A DNA stretch of 64,000 nucleotides from Nostoc sp. MS1. Its GTDB lineage: Bacteria > Cyanobacteriota > Cyanobacteriia > Cyanobacteriales > Nostocaceae. Shown piece by piece: positions 53,513 to 62,300 of the stretch (its first letter is position 1; each line of letters starts with the position of its first letter). The notes below the pieces were generated by a model. It ran no database searches. It saw only the letters and a program-made list of their open reading frames with translations, and was not told the DNA's origin. Where the stretch lies: positions 5,763,501-5,827,500 of the forward strand of contig NZ_AP023441.1 in NCBI RefSeq assembly GCF_019976755.1, read 5' to 3'. The translations under genes and the position numbers were made by a program.

Positions 53513-54340
53513 TCAACTGAGGCGCAGTAAGTCACCTGCTTTTGTCGCCACAACCCAGTCATTTCCAAAACTGGTGATAGTAGTCGGTTCTCCCACACTT
53601 ACATCTACAAGGTTAATTAAAGGTAACAATTTTCCTTGCGAGTCGATTAATACTACCCATCCAGTACTAGTAGTTATTGCTAAACTATCTTGATTGCAAG
53701 CGATACCTGAAGGAAAACCCAAGCCAATTTCCTGAAGATTAACTATTTCCGTCACCTTACCAGATAAACTCACTTCTAGAAGACGACCATCTTCTTGTGT
53801 TACCACGATGCGATGGGCTACGGAGGGGTGTAGGCCATCGCCTACATTCGATTCTACATCAGGATAATTTCCGACAATACCAAAACAAGAGCTTGGTAGA
53901 CGGGTCAATATACTTACTTGTCCCGAAGGACTTACCCGCGCCACCAAGCCTGCTGAACCTATCACATCTGTAGAAGCTGCAACTATGTAATAAGGGTAAT
54001 AATATTTGTGGACTGACACCCCAAAAGGCGCTCCAAATTCCCCAACAATTTGGGATAATTCAGCAACAAGCGAGACTTGAGCCTGCGGTGTCACACGCAT
54101 TAAAAAGTGTCCCGATTCTTGCCCTGACAGCACTACAGCAAGCCCATCATTATAACTAACAATGCCAGTAGGTATACCGTAATTAAATATATTAATCCAA
54201 GGTGTAATATTTCTATCAGCATCACACCGTAATATCTCCCCCTCCACAGTTGCGATAACTATGTCTCCAGCAATAACTGTTATGCCTTGGAAAGTGAGGA
54301 GTTTTAATCCTGATACAATAGTTGATACATTAGGTTTCAT
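53513..54340 (-). CDS. Beta-propeller (NHL/SMP-30-like) protein, unknown function
   Basis: From the ATG at 54340 (MKPNVSTIVSGL) about 275 residues form repeated beta-strand blades: each has a hydrophobic strand ending in D/E-G-x(I/L/V)-L (VEGEILRCD, EDGRLLEVS, SQGKLLPLI, KAGDLLRLS) and G(I/S)GIxxxx(D/G) stretches. This fits a six-bladed NHL or SMP-30-type propeller. A longer frame starts at 54406, but its extra 22 residues overlap sequence that reads as a different peptide in another frame. No signal peptide from the chosen start. Substrate or partner unknown. Confidence 0.65.
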   Translation of the reverse strand: MKPNVSTIVSGLKLLTFQGITVIAGDIVIATVEGEILRCDADRNITPWINIFNYGIPTGIVSYNDGLAVVLSGQESGHFLMRVTPQAQVSLVAELSQIVGEFGAPFGVSVHKYYYPYYIVAASTDVIGSAGLVARVSPSGQVSILTRLPSSCFGIVGNYPDVESNVGDGLHPSVAHRIVVTQEDGRLLEVSLSGKVTEIVNLQEIGLGFPSGIACNQDSLAITTSTGWVVLIDSQGKLLPLINLVDVSVGEPTTITSFGNDWVVATKAGDLLRLS

Positions 54341-54708
54341 TTCAAGCAGGGGTAGAACTACCAAACATATTTGTGTAAGCATCAGCAGCTTCGCCACCAA
54401 AACCACCAGCTTGTTCCTGAAAGTAAAAGATTAAAAAATATAGTTACAAATTGACAACATTAATTATGTAGTTAAATAAGAACTAGACCATAAAGCTAGT
54501 TTAACTGTTTTATTAACCTTTTACGCAGTTTTTTATTAATATAGCAACCAGTACGGTATGAAACAGCTTTTAGCTGCAATACTTTTGCTGAGATGAAAAT
54601 AAAAAAGTCATAACACCATTTTTATTACTCATTCCCTCAACCAGCAGACTATGAGAAAGAATACATGATTGTAAGCTTGCACTTGCGGGCTGTGGCTGCT
54701 TTAGGAAG
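54341..54708. other. Intergenic region with a stray C-terminal peptide remnant
   Basis: On the minus strand 54441-54344 encodes FQEQAGGFGGEAADAYTNMF GSSTPA and a stop (quoted in two parts) with no start codon upstream. It may be the end of a lost gene. The rest is AT-rich and shows no gene. Confidence 0.4.
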
Positions 54709-55617
54709 TTATTTATTCTCATCAGATGTTATTTCAATAGTGCGATCGCATATTTTTAAATCAAACCCTTCTTGACGACAAATAATTTGATAATAGACTA
54801 CAGATTTAATAGATTGCCAAAATGGCATCAATGTTATGCCATTGATTAAATTTGAAATCATCAGGAATAATACACTGATAAACCTTTCATTTTCATTAGC
54901 CCAATCTTTATACAGCAATAGAGAAATTAGTTGTATTAAAACTCTGAATCCTATACTATAAATCATCCATCCTAAAATTTGTATAGGTAAAGTAACTACA
55001 AATGATAGGAATATAATGGCAATCATCCGCCATGTTAAACCCTTGCTTAGTTGTCTACTTCTCTTAATTGCGCCAATGAAGTTAGTATCATCTTCTATTG
55101 CTAAAGGCAAATCAGTGATGAAGAAACGCGAATAAAACCACAGAGGGCTGAAATAAATAGCTATAGCTATCGGAATAAGGATGATTGTAAATATAGTATT
55201 GCCAAAGGGATTTGCTCGATTGATTGGTTGAGATATAGCACCAAAAAACATCGCTAATACTGCATATATTATTCCCCCAATTATGGAAAGTCCAATGTAA
55301 AAAAATAAAAATTTTACTAAACATATTAAGATAACTATAATTGCAGTTATGAGAAACTGCCAAAATCTTTTTTTAATCTGACTTTTTGCAACTTCTGAGC
55401 TTTCAGGCTGATCACTAATTTCACAAAACACTAAACGGGAAATTAAACCAGCGAACGCATAAAATTTTGCCCATCCATAAATCGGGACTATTAGCCATAA
55501 ATGGGCAAATAATGACAAACGAAAAAATTTTTTAAAATTTGAACGATATAGATAGCTAGCAAGGCTAACAATATTACCAATATTAAACTGCTGATTTGGA
55601 AGCATAGGAACAGTCAC
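54709..55617 (-). CDS. Polytopic membrane protein, unknown function
   Basis: 302 residues with six or so hydrophobic helices (about 38-60, 90-112, 118-140, 155-170, 200-222 and 240-270) and a short charged C-terminus. The GTG at 55617 and the ATG at 55605 are both possible starts. It has an RSRQLSKGLTWRMI stretch before a helix, reminiscent of the YckC-like or glycerophosphoryl-diester membrane domains, but this is not firm. Confidence 0.6.
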   Translation of the reverse strand: MTVPMLPNQQFNIGNIVSLASYLYRSNFKKFFRLSLFAHLWLIVPIYGWAKFYAFAGLISRLVFCEISDQPESSEVAKSQIKKRFWQFLITAIIVILICLVKFLFFYIGLSIIGGIIYAVLAMFFGAISQPINRANPFGNTIFTIILIPIAIAIYFSPLWFYSRFFITDLPLAIEDDTNFIGAIKRSRQLSKGLTWRMIAIIFLSFVVTLPIQILGWMIYSIGFRVLIQLISLLLYKDWANENERFISVLFLMISNLINGITLMPFWQSIKSVVYYQIICRQEGFDLKICDRTIEITSDENK

Positions 55618-55704
55618 TCAGCGTAAATAAACAGGTTATTTTAAATAATTAGGGCTGGCTGAAAAGTTTTTTAGTGGGGGTAGGGAACAGACAACAGTTT
55701 TATC

Positions 55705-55730
55705 CCTATTTTTTGGAGTCAAAAAATAGG
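55705..55730. terminator. Perfect A/T-rich hairpin
   Basis: CCTATTTTTTG (55705-55715) pairs perfectly with CAAAAAATAGG (55720-55730), loop GAGT. It is upstream of the membrane protein gene and may be a terminator or the core of a repeat. Confidence 0.6.
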
Positions 55731-55753
55731 CAATGCCAGCTTAAAATATAGTA

Positions 55754-55879
55754 ATTAGGACTTACGCAATAAGATTGTCTGTTTAGACTGGGTGTAGGGG
55801 TGTAAGGGTTTTGAACACCTACACCCCTATACCCTTTGCCCAAACCCTTGATTTTTAGTTTTCATGTGTAAGTTCTAAT
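55754..55879. mobile_element. Non-coding MITE-like element, 126 bp
   Basis: The ends ATTAGGACTTACGCA and TGTGTAAGTTCTAAT are inverted repeats matching at 13 of 15 positions. Inside, GGTGTAGGGGTGTAAGGG faces AACACCTACACCCCTATACCCTT, a second strong inverted pair. There is no coding capacity. The ends resemble those of Nostoc insertion sequences, so the element is probably moved in trans. Confidence 0.65.
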
Positions 55880-55910
55880 AATTATGAGCTTCTCCTATCC
55901 TAAAAAATAA

Positions 55911-55938
55911 ATACCGCCTAGAACATACTAAGCGGTAT
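55911..55938 (-). terminator. Hairpin after ugd
   Basis: ATACCGC (55911-55917) pairs with GCGGTAT (55932-55938), 44 bases beyond the ugd stop on the minus strand, with TTATTTTTTA after it on that strand. Confidence 0.7.
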
Positions 55939-55981
55939 AAAGAGTGATTTGACTAATCAAAATTTTTGAACAAAAATACTT

Positions 55982-57367
55982 CTATCTTCCAACACCTACA
56001 TATTGGAATCCAGCGCGTACCATAGTTTCGGGTTCAAGGAAGTTACGACCATCGATAACCACAGCATTATTCATTAACTGAGCCATCTTCGCGTAGTCGA
56101 GGGTGCTAAACTGATTCCACTCTGTTACGAGTACCAAAGCATCACAACCATCTGCTAAACGTTCAGCATCGGTTTCTACTAATACGCCAGTAAGACCATG
56201 ACGCATCCCAGTTTGGGAAATGATGGGGTCGTAGGCTTTGACTTTAGCACCTAAGCGGTTGAGTTGTTCGATTAAGTTCAATGCAGGTGCATCACGTAAG
56301 TCGTCGGTATCTGGCTTAAAGGTTAGACCCAGTAAACCGACTGTTTTACCTTTGAGGATTTTCAGGACTTGCTGCAGTTTTTCTAGCGCAATCAAGCGTT
56401 GACGTTCGTTGACGCTAACAGCAGATTTTAACAACTGGGCTTCGTATCCATAATCATCTGCTGTGTGAATTAGTGCAGCTACGTCTTTGGGGAAGCAGGA
56501 ACCACCCCAACCAATACCAGCTTGTAAGAACTTATTCCCGATGCGAGAATCTAAACCAATACCTTTAGCGACTTGGGTCACATCAGCACCAACGCGATCG
56601 CAAATATTTGCGACTTCGTTGATGAAACTAATCTTGGTTGCGAGGAAAGCGTTAGCCGCATACTTAATCATTTCTGCGGAACTTAGGTCTGTAGCCAAGA
56701 TGGGTACAGGGGGTAAAGATTGGTTTTCAGCAAATTTACGCTCAACAATAGGGGCGTATAATTCTTCCATCATTGCGATCGCTCTGGGGCTATTACCGCC
56801 TAAAACGATGCGATCGGGGTTGAAGGTGTCGTATACGGCTGAACCTTCACGCAGGAACTCTGGGTTACTAACTACATCAAATTGAGGTAGTTCAGGTAAT
56901 CTATCTTCAACGCCACCACCTGCGGTTACGAGGGTTTTTTGGCGTTCAGCAATCCCATCAAGAACAATCATCCGTACCCAGTCACCGGAACCAATGGGTA
57001 CTGTAGATTTATTAACAATTACTTTATAACCACCATTCAGGTTAGCGCCAATACCACGGGCTACAGCTTCAACATAGCGGGTGTCGCTTTCACCAGTTGG
57101 TAAGGGTGGTGTACCAACAGCAATAAATAATATTTCTCCGTGGGCTACCCCTGCTGCTAAATCTGTGGTAAACTCAATTTTCCCAGCTTGGATAGCCGAC
57201 TGCATAATGTCTGAAAGACCAGGCTCAAATATAGGTGATTGCCCAGCTTTCATGAGCTTGACTTTTTCTTCGTTATTATCTACACAAATCACATGATGAC
57301 CAATGTGAGCCAAACAAGCTCCTGTGACCAAGCCAACATAACCAGTACCAATTACACATACACGCAT
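55982..57367 (-). CDS. ugd: UDP-glucose 6-dehydrogenase
   Basis: 461 residues from the ATG at 57367, which has a GAGGAG ribosome site; an upstream in-frame start (57448) lacks one. NAD motif VIGTGYVGLVTG at 5-16, FLREGSAVYD, and the catalytic cysteine C291 in GIGWGGSCFPKD. The position is later than usual because about 25 residues (GIAERQKTLVTAGGGVEDRL) are inserted before FDVVSNPEFLREG. It oxidises UDP-glucose to UDP-glucuronate. The downstream partner is the decarboxylase upstream on the same strand. Confidence 0.94.
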   Translation of the reverse strand: MRVCVIGTGYVGLVTGACLAHIGHHVICVDNNEEKVKLMKAGQSPIFEPGLSDIMQSAIQAGKIEFTTDLAAGVAHGEILFIAVGTPPLPTGESDTRYVEAVARGIGANLNGGYKVIVNKSTVPIGSGDWVRMIVLDGIAERQKTLVTAGGGVEDRLPELPQFDVVSNPEFLREGSAVYDTFNPDRIVLGGNSPRAIAMMEELYAPIVERKFAENQSLPPVPILATDLSSAEMIKYAANAFLATKISFINEVANICDRVGADVTQVAKGIGLDSRIGNKFLQAGIGWGGSCFPKDVAALIHTADDYGYEAQLLKSAVSVNERQRLIALEKLQQVLKILKGKTVGLLGLTFKPDTDDLRDAPALNLIEQLNRLGAKVKAYDPIISQTGMRHGLTGVLVETDAERLADGCDALVLVTEWNQFSTLDYAKMAQLMNNAVVIDGRNFLEPETMVRAGFQYVGVGR

Positions 57368-57490
57368 TTTGTTTAACTCCTCAGTTGGGGTGATTTTTAA
57401 AACAAAGACTTTGTTGAAATGAAACTTAATATTATTCTCAGATGACAATCTTCTAAGAACAGCATTTCAGACTACTAGGTAGCCTGTATC

Positions 57491-58426
57491 CTAGACGGCA
57501 CTCTTAATGCGATCGCGGAAATCTTCTATCGTCAGTTTTAACCCTTCTGTTAGAGGAATAGTAGGTTCCCAATTTAACAAGGTTCTGGCTTTGGTGATAT
57601 CTGGCTGGCGACGACGTGGATCATCAGCAGGCAAAGGTTCAAACTTGATCTGTGCGTCTGGATTTATCAAATTTTGCACAGCTTGCGCCAATTCAAGAAT
57701 AGTGTATTCACCAGGATTTCCTAAATTCACTGGCCCTACATAGTCGCTATTCATCAAGCGAATAAAACCTTCTACTAAGTCGGATACGTAGCAGAAACTA
57801 CGAGTTTGTGAACCATCTCCGTACACAGTCAAAGGTGTTCCGCGCAAGGCTTGCACAATAAAATTACTTACCACCCGCCCATCGTTTTCTAACATTCTGG
57901 GGCCGTAGGTGTTAAATATACGTACAACGCGAATATCAACTTTATTTTGTCTGTAGTAGTCAAATGCTAGGGTTTCGGCAATTCTTTTCCCTTCGTCGTA
58001 GCACGAACGAATACCAATAGGGTTGACGTTGCCTCTATACTCTTCTGTTTGGGGGTGAATCTCTGGATCACCGTAGACTTCGCTAGTAGAAGCTAAGAAA
58101 AATCTAGCTTTAACACGTTTGGCTAACCCCAACATATTCAGTGTACCCATAACGTTAGTTTTAACGGTTTTGACAGGGTTGTACTGATAATGTACTGGAG
58201 AGGCTGGGCAAGCCAAATGATAAATTTGATCTACTTCTAAGCGAATTGGTTCAGTGATGTCATGGCGGATGAGTTCAAATTGTGGATGATTCATCCATTT
58301 TTGAATATTACGCTTATCGCCTGTATAGAAATTGTCTAAGCAAATAACTTCATGGCCTTCAGGTATTAGTCTGTCAATTAGATGGGAACCAATAAACCCC
58401 GCACCGCCTGTCACCAAAATTCTCAT
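57491..58426 (-). CDS. UDP-glucuronate decarboxylase (UDP-xylose synthase)
   Basis: 311 residues of the extended SDR family: GGAGFIGSHLIDRL at 7-20, STSEVYGDP, the catalytic Y-x3-K in SCYDEGKR near 142-148, and RIFNTYGPRM. The SCYDEGKRxAE segment is diagnostic of UDP-glucuronate decarboxylases (UXS). It makes UDP-xylose from the product of Ugd, whose gene follows after about 120 bases on the same strand, for exopolysaccharide or glycolipid synthesis. Confidence 0.92.
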   Translation of the reverse strand: MRILVTGGAGFIGSHLIDRLIPEGHEVICLDNFYTGDKRNIQKWMNHPQFELIRHDITEPIRLEVDQIYHLACPASPVHYQYNPVKTVKTNVMGTLNMLGLAKRVKARFFLASTSEVYGDPEIHPQTEEYRGNVNPIGIRSCYDEGKRIAETLAFDYYRQNKVDIRVVRIFNTYGPRMLENDGRVVSNFIVQALRGTPLTVYGDGSQTRSFCYVSDLVEGFIRLMNSDYVGPVNLGNPGEYTILELAQAVQNLINPDAQIKFEPLPADDPRRRQPDITKARTLLNWEPTIPLTEGLKLTIEDFRDRIKSAV

Positions 58427-58877
58427 ATTTTCCCAGTTACTTACAGATATTGTTGGTCACTTGTGATTTTGTTTTCAAACAATTTAGCTCAGATATAAAA
58501 ATACAGCACGTATAAAACTAATTTCGGGTTTTTAAGTACATCAATTTAAATTCTTTAAATTTTTGTAAATCTAATTCCCTTAGAAAATAACAAACATCAT
58601 CGAGTATTTTGCCTGTTTTAACTAAGACTTCATCAAATCTTCAACAAAATAAAGTGTTATGACAGTAAGGTGTAAATTTGTGAGTTAAGTGCTGAGTGCT
58701 GAGTTATGAGTTCTAAGAAATTTTGAATTTTGCGGAAAGTTGCGGTGCGGTGAATCCAGCCCTGTAGGCGGGTTTCCCGCCGTAGGGGACTGGTGAACCC
58801 GGAGGGGGGTTCCCCCCGTTGAGCAAACTTTCCAAGACGAATTTTGAATTGATTACTCCCTCATCTCCCTCACTCCC
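58427..58877. other. Intergenic region with a large nested hairpin repeat
   Basis: AT-rich up to about 58680, then heptamer-like AGTGCTG units and a 100-base hairpin element (58734-58833). No gene seen. Confidence 0.6.
58734..58833. repeat. Nested hairpin repeat element, 100 bp
   Basis: Outer arms GGAAAGTT and AACTTTCC; inside, GGCGGG-TTT-CCCGCC (58767-58781) and a second stem GGAGGGGGG-TT-CCCCCC. Same family as 3780-3821, with compensating base changes. Confidence 0.75.
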
Positions 58878-61076
58878 CTATCCATTCACAACAGTCGCCG
58901 TATTAGACACTCCTGGCGTAATTGTTGGTGTTTGTAAGCGCTGCGGTTCTCCCAACATGACGATAGAACAAGTGAGTTGGCTGGCTAGTTGGGTTGTGAC
59001 ATCACTTAGGGCTAAACTGCCTGGACTGGTGCGGTTACGGATAAACGGTAAAACTACTAAGTCGTATAATCTTGCTGCTTGCAAAATGGCTTGAGCCGCA
59101 TTTTCATGGGCGATAATTTGAATTTCTGGTGAATTGGGTAAGGCTAATTTTGCCACTAGCGAAGCAAGCTGCGATCGCCGTGCGGCAATTTTACTAGAAC
59201 TCGTGCGGCGATCGCACACATTCAATACTGTTACCTGAGCTTGATTTGCGTCTGCTAACATCTGAGCAAATTGCACTGGTTGTAGTGTTGGTGTAATTAA
59301 ATTCTCTATAGGCACTAAAATACGTTGAATTTTTTTCGGTGATTCTACCAGACGTGTTACAGCCACAGGACAATGGGAAGACCACAGTACATTATCAATT
59401 ACATTGCCAAATAACCGCGCTCTTAACCCTGTGCGTTTACCCCAACCCATAACAATTAAACTGGCTTTTTGTTCCTTAGCGGCTCTACTAATTCCCAATG
59501 CAAAAGCATCATCAATGCGTAGTAAGGGTGATGCTTCGACACCTAAAGCTTGACTATGGGCTGTAGCTTTTGCTAGTAACCGCTCACTTTTTTGTAGTGT
59601 AGTTTCTAATTGGGGTGCATCCATCTGCGCCGCAGCCGTGGCGATCACTAATGGTATAATTCGCCCTTTGGCTTGACTAGCCAGCAATGCCGCCATCTCT
59701 ACTAAATATTGCTGAGTATGGGGATTATAAACAGGTACAACGATAGTAAAATTACTATTGTGGATTTCTTCTACGTGTTGCTCTGGCAATGTAGTAACTG
59801 CTTCTATTACTGGAGGTGTAGTTAAAGCTACTGCTGTACGACTAGTAAGTAATGGCCCCACAGTTACAGTGAGTAACATTAAAAGAACTATACTAGTTAA
59901 AACATCCACTGATAGTAAACGTGCTTGATATGCCACAAAAGTTGCAGCTAATGTTGTACTTACCTGGGGTATAGATAGTGACCAGATAGTTAACATTTCT
60001 TGCCAACTATAGTTATAGAAAAACTTGGCTAACCAAGCTGCAATAAATTTACTAGCAATCAAGCCAACTAAAATTAAAACCGTTAATTTAAGAATAGCCA
60101 GATTATGAATTAACCCAGGCACATCAATCAGAAATCCAAGGTTAATAAAGAAAATTGGAATAAATAAAACACTACCAATAAATATTATTTTTTCTTTAAC
60201 AGGCCCTTCACCGACAGCTTCATTAACCGCCAAACCTGCTAAAAATGCTCCTAAAATTCTTTCAATCCCGATAAATTGAGCTATTACAACCGCCAAAAAT
60301 ACAGTTAGTAAGACAAATAAAAATTTCTTGCCCTCATCGTCTCCCGAACGCCGAAAAAACTCTTTACCCAGCCAGTCAAACCCTAGTAAAATTACTATGC
60401 AATAAGTAATTAACCAACCTAGTAGGGGTAATATTTGCGAAAAATTGGATATGCCCTGTTGAAATGTTGGGATGCAAATTGCTAGTACTAATAACGAGCT
60501 AATATCTGTAAAAACTGTAGCACCAATCGTAGTTGTAACCGAGCGATTACTAATGATACCTAAACGATTGATGATGGGATAAGCCAATAAGGTATAGGAA
60601 GCCAATACGGAACCAATTAGTACTGAGGCATTCCAACTAAAGTTTAAAATCCGTCCTAGCAAAATACCCGTCAGCAATGGCACAGCAAAACTAAAAAAAC
60701 CATAACCAAAAGCCCGTCTTCTTTGCCGCCGCCACAACTCCAAGTTTACTTCTAAACCTGCAACAAACATCAAATAAACTAAACCAATATTTGACAGCAG
60801 GCTAATCATCGGAGATTCCGTATTCAGCAGGTTCCAACCCGATGGGCCTAATACTAATCCAGCAAGAACTAAACCCACTATTGCGGGTAATCTCAACCTT
60901 TCAAAAAGAGTGGGAACAACTAAGAGGATTATCAGTAAAATTGCAAAGGGAACAATTGGTTCCTTGCCTAGAACCTGAGAAGTAGGTTCTAAAGCCAGAA
61001 CTGATGATAAGGGTTCCATAAGTGGAATTTGGGAGGGCGACGGTAAAGCGGAGATTCCCCAGAGGTAGTCATCCAA
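58878..61076 (-). CDS. CPA2-family cation/proton antiporter with two C-terminal Usp domains
   Basis: 732 residues. The first 430 hold about 12-13 helices with the CPA2 motifs (VGLVLAGLVLGPSGWN, GAFLAGLAVNEA, IFFINLGFLIDV). Two universal-stress-protein-like domains follow: about 443-580 (FTIVVPVYNPHTQQYL ... SLIVMGWGKRTGLRARLFGN) and about 585-720 (ILVPIENLITPTLQPVQF ...). The second lacks a clear ATP-binding G-x2-G-x9-G; the first has a partial one (GWGKRTGLRARLFGNVIDNVL). It exchanges Na+ or K+ for H+, with the Usp part probably sensing nucleotide. Monocistronic. Confidence 0.9.
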   Translation of the reverse strand: MDDYLWGISALPSPSQIPLMEPLSSVLALEPTSQVLGKEPIVPFAILLIILLVVPTLFERLRLPAIVGLVLAGLVLGPSGWNLLNTESPMISLLSNIGLVYLMFVAGLEVNLELWRRQRRRAFGYGFFSFAVPLLTGILLGRILNFSWNASVLIGSVLASYTLLAYPIINRLGIISNRSVTTTIGATVFTDISSLLVLAICIPTFQQGISNFSQILPLLGWLITYCIVILLGFDWLGKEFFRRSGDDEGKKFLFVLLTVFLAVVIAQFIGIERILGAFLAGLAVNEAVGEGPVKEKIIFIGSVLFIPIFFINLGFLIDVPGLIHNLAILKLTVLILVGLIASKFIAAWLAKFFYNYSWQEMLTIWSLSIPQVSTTLAATFVAYQARLLSVDVLTSIVLLMLLTVTVGPLLTSRTAVALTTPPVIEAVTTLPEQHVEEIHNSNFTIVVPVYNPHTQQYLVEMAALLASQAKGRIIPLVIATAAAQMDAPQLETTLQKSERLLAKATAHSQALGVEASPLLRIDDAFALGISRAAKEQKASLIVMGWGKRTGLRARLFGNVIDNVLWSSHCPVAVTRLVESPKKIQRILVPIENLITPTLQPVQFAQMLADANQAQVTVLNVCDRRTSSSKIAARRSQLASLVAKLALPNSPEIQIIAHENAAQAILQAARLYDLVVLPFIRNRTSPGSLALSDVTTQLASQLTCSIVMLGEPQRLQTPTITPGVSNTATVVNG

Positions 61077-61170
61077 TCAATAATACATAACTCTGATAGC
61101 TACCCCGTAAAAAATGAAGAAGCCTTAACTTAAGTACTTAGGTGATGGGGGAGATGGGGGAGATGTAGCT

Positions 61171-61228
61171 TGCTTCTCTGACGTTCGCGTAGCGTGTCGG
61201 AGACAGACGCTGGCGCGAACCCGTAGGG
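61171..61228. repeat. Dispersed palindromic repeat (CGTTCGCGTAGCGTGTC type)
   Basis: GCTTCTCTGACGTTCGCGTAGCG... runs into GACGCTGGCGCGAACCCGTAGGG, with GTTCGCG/CGCGAAC as complementary arms. Related motifs (GTAGACGCGAAGCGGC) occur in the MscS remnant near 10870. Confidence 0.65.
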
Positions 61229-61239
61229 TGGGAGAATAA

Positions 61240-61267
61240 CAACTGTCAACTGTCAACTGTCAACTGA
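61240..61267. repeat. STRR heptamer array (CAACTGT)
   Basis: Four tandem CAACTGT heptamers, the last ending GA. They overlap the stop region of the minus-strand gene that follows. Confidence 0.85.
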
Positions 61268-61924
61268 CTAAGGATGAATTTGACTCAAAATAAACCTTAA
61301 GCGATCGTAGTCGTCTTTTAGCAATATGCTTAAGGTGCGGCCAGCTTTGATTAGCCATTCCCGATCTGCTTTGCGTAATTGGTAGACTTCACGAATAGCG
61401 GCTGCGGTTAATGATTCTACTGGCGCACCATTGATGGATAGTAATGTCCGTAAAAATTCTAGTTCTTGGGTAAATTCAACTATAACTTCTGGTTCACACT
61501 GATATACAGCTTGGTGAATTTGTGGCGGACGGGGTGGTAAATACTGATACATTCTGCCATTGCCATTGGCTACAGTTGATGACTGCTTAAATCCCACGAT
61601 CGCAGATCGAAATTCCGTCTTCAGCATGGCAAATATCTGGGGCTGTTCCTCACGCAAATCTTGCAGCGACATACCCATCGCCACGGCTCTGTGTACGGAA
61701 TCTACTGGCATTGTAGTAGCATGATATACTACTGCATAAACTTGATTCCCTGATTCCTCATCCACAGCACACACCCAACTACCAAACGGCGGCATTGAGG
61801 GAAAAGTCAAGTCGTCCGGTTCGAGACATTGTGCCAAAAATTCAGTACTAGCAGTTTCGATTACCTCGGCAATGTGGCTAGGATGGCGATCGCTTTTATC
61901 AAACTGTGGTAAAGGGAGGCGCAT
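61268..61924 (-). CDS. HAS-barrel-like cyanobacterial protein, unknown function
   Basis: 218 residues. The first half resembles the HAS barrel (GSWVCAVDEESGNQVYAVVYH, then AMGMSLQDLREEQPQIFAML), a beta-barrel found at the N-terminus of HerA-type ATPases and standalone in cyanobacteria. The second half is helical and ends IRFILSQIHP-like (DYDRLRFILSQIHP). Function unknown. It is 74 bases upstream of an STRR array and ndhS. Confidence 0.65.
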   Translation of the reverse strand: MRLPLPQFDKSDRHPSHIAEVIETASTEFLAQCLEPDDLTFPSMPPFGSWVCAVDEESGNQVYAVVYHATTMPVDSVHRAVAMGMSLQDLREEQPQIFAMLKTEFRSAIVGFKQSSTVANGNGRMYQYLPPRPPQIHQAVYQCEPEVIVEFTQELEFLRTLLSINGAPVESLTAAAIREVYQLRKADREWLIKAGRTLSILLKDDYDRLRFILSQIHP

Positions 61925-61927
61925 AAT

Positions 61928-61995
61928 AATTAAGAGTCAACAGTCAATGGTCAACAGTCAACAGTCAAATAACTTTGGACTATTGACTATTGACT
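61928..61995. repeat. STRR heptamer array (AGTCAAC / TGACTAT)
   Basis: AGTCAAC-AGTCAAT-GGTCAAC-AGTCAAC-AGTCAA units, then an inverted TATTGACTATTGACTA run, between two minus-strand genes. Confidence 0.8.
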
Positions 61996-61998
61996 AAA

Positions 61999-62196
61999 TT
62001 ACTTTCCTTTCTTCTTCCCGGCTGTGACTTCTACAGCTTCAAGTTCTGATAGGCGGAAGGTAATAATCTTGTCCCAATTACCGCCTTCAAACAAAACAGC
62101 TACTTTGCCATCAGTTACCCGTTGTACTAGTCCTTCGTAGCGATAATAAGTATCGTTGGGATTTGTGACTTTAACAGTCGCTCCAGGTAGGATCAT
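61999..62196 (-). CDS. ndhS: NDH-1 subunit NdhS
   Basis: 65 residues: MILPGATVKVTNPNDTYYRY and then EGLVQRVTDGKVAVLFEGGNWDKIITFRLSELE (in parts), with a basic tail KKKGK. This is the SH3-like fold of NdhS (Ssl0352 in Synechocystis, CRR31 in plants), the ferredoxin-docking subunit of the photosynthetic NDH-1 complex in cyclic electron flow and CO2 uptake. It acts at the thylakoid membrane surface. Length typical. Confidence 0.88.
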   Translation of the reverse strand: MILPGATVKVTNPNDTYYRYEGLVQRVTDGKVAVLFEGGNWDKIITFRLSELEAVEVTAGKKKGK

Positions 62197-62300
62197 GATT
62201 GATTGCCTCGCTTACTTCCTATTTCTAGCTTAATACTTGTCAGGTGTCAGTTGTGAGTAGTTAGTTGTCAATTATTTTTATACTGACCATTAACTAATGA

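Larger units (their letters stand above)
55618..55981. other. Intergenic region with three hairpin elements
   Basis: No gene is seen. It holds a perfect hairpin (55705-55730), a MITE-like element (55754-55879) and a hairpin before ugd (55911-55938), listed separately. Confidence 0.6.
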
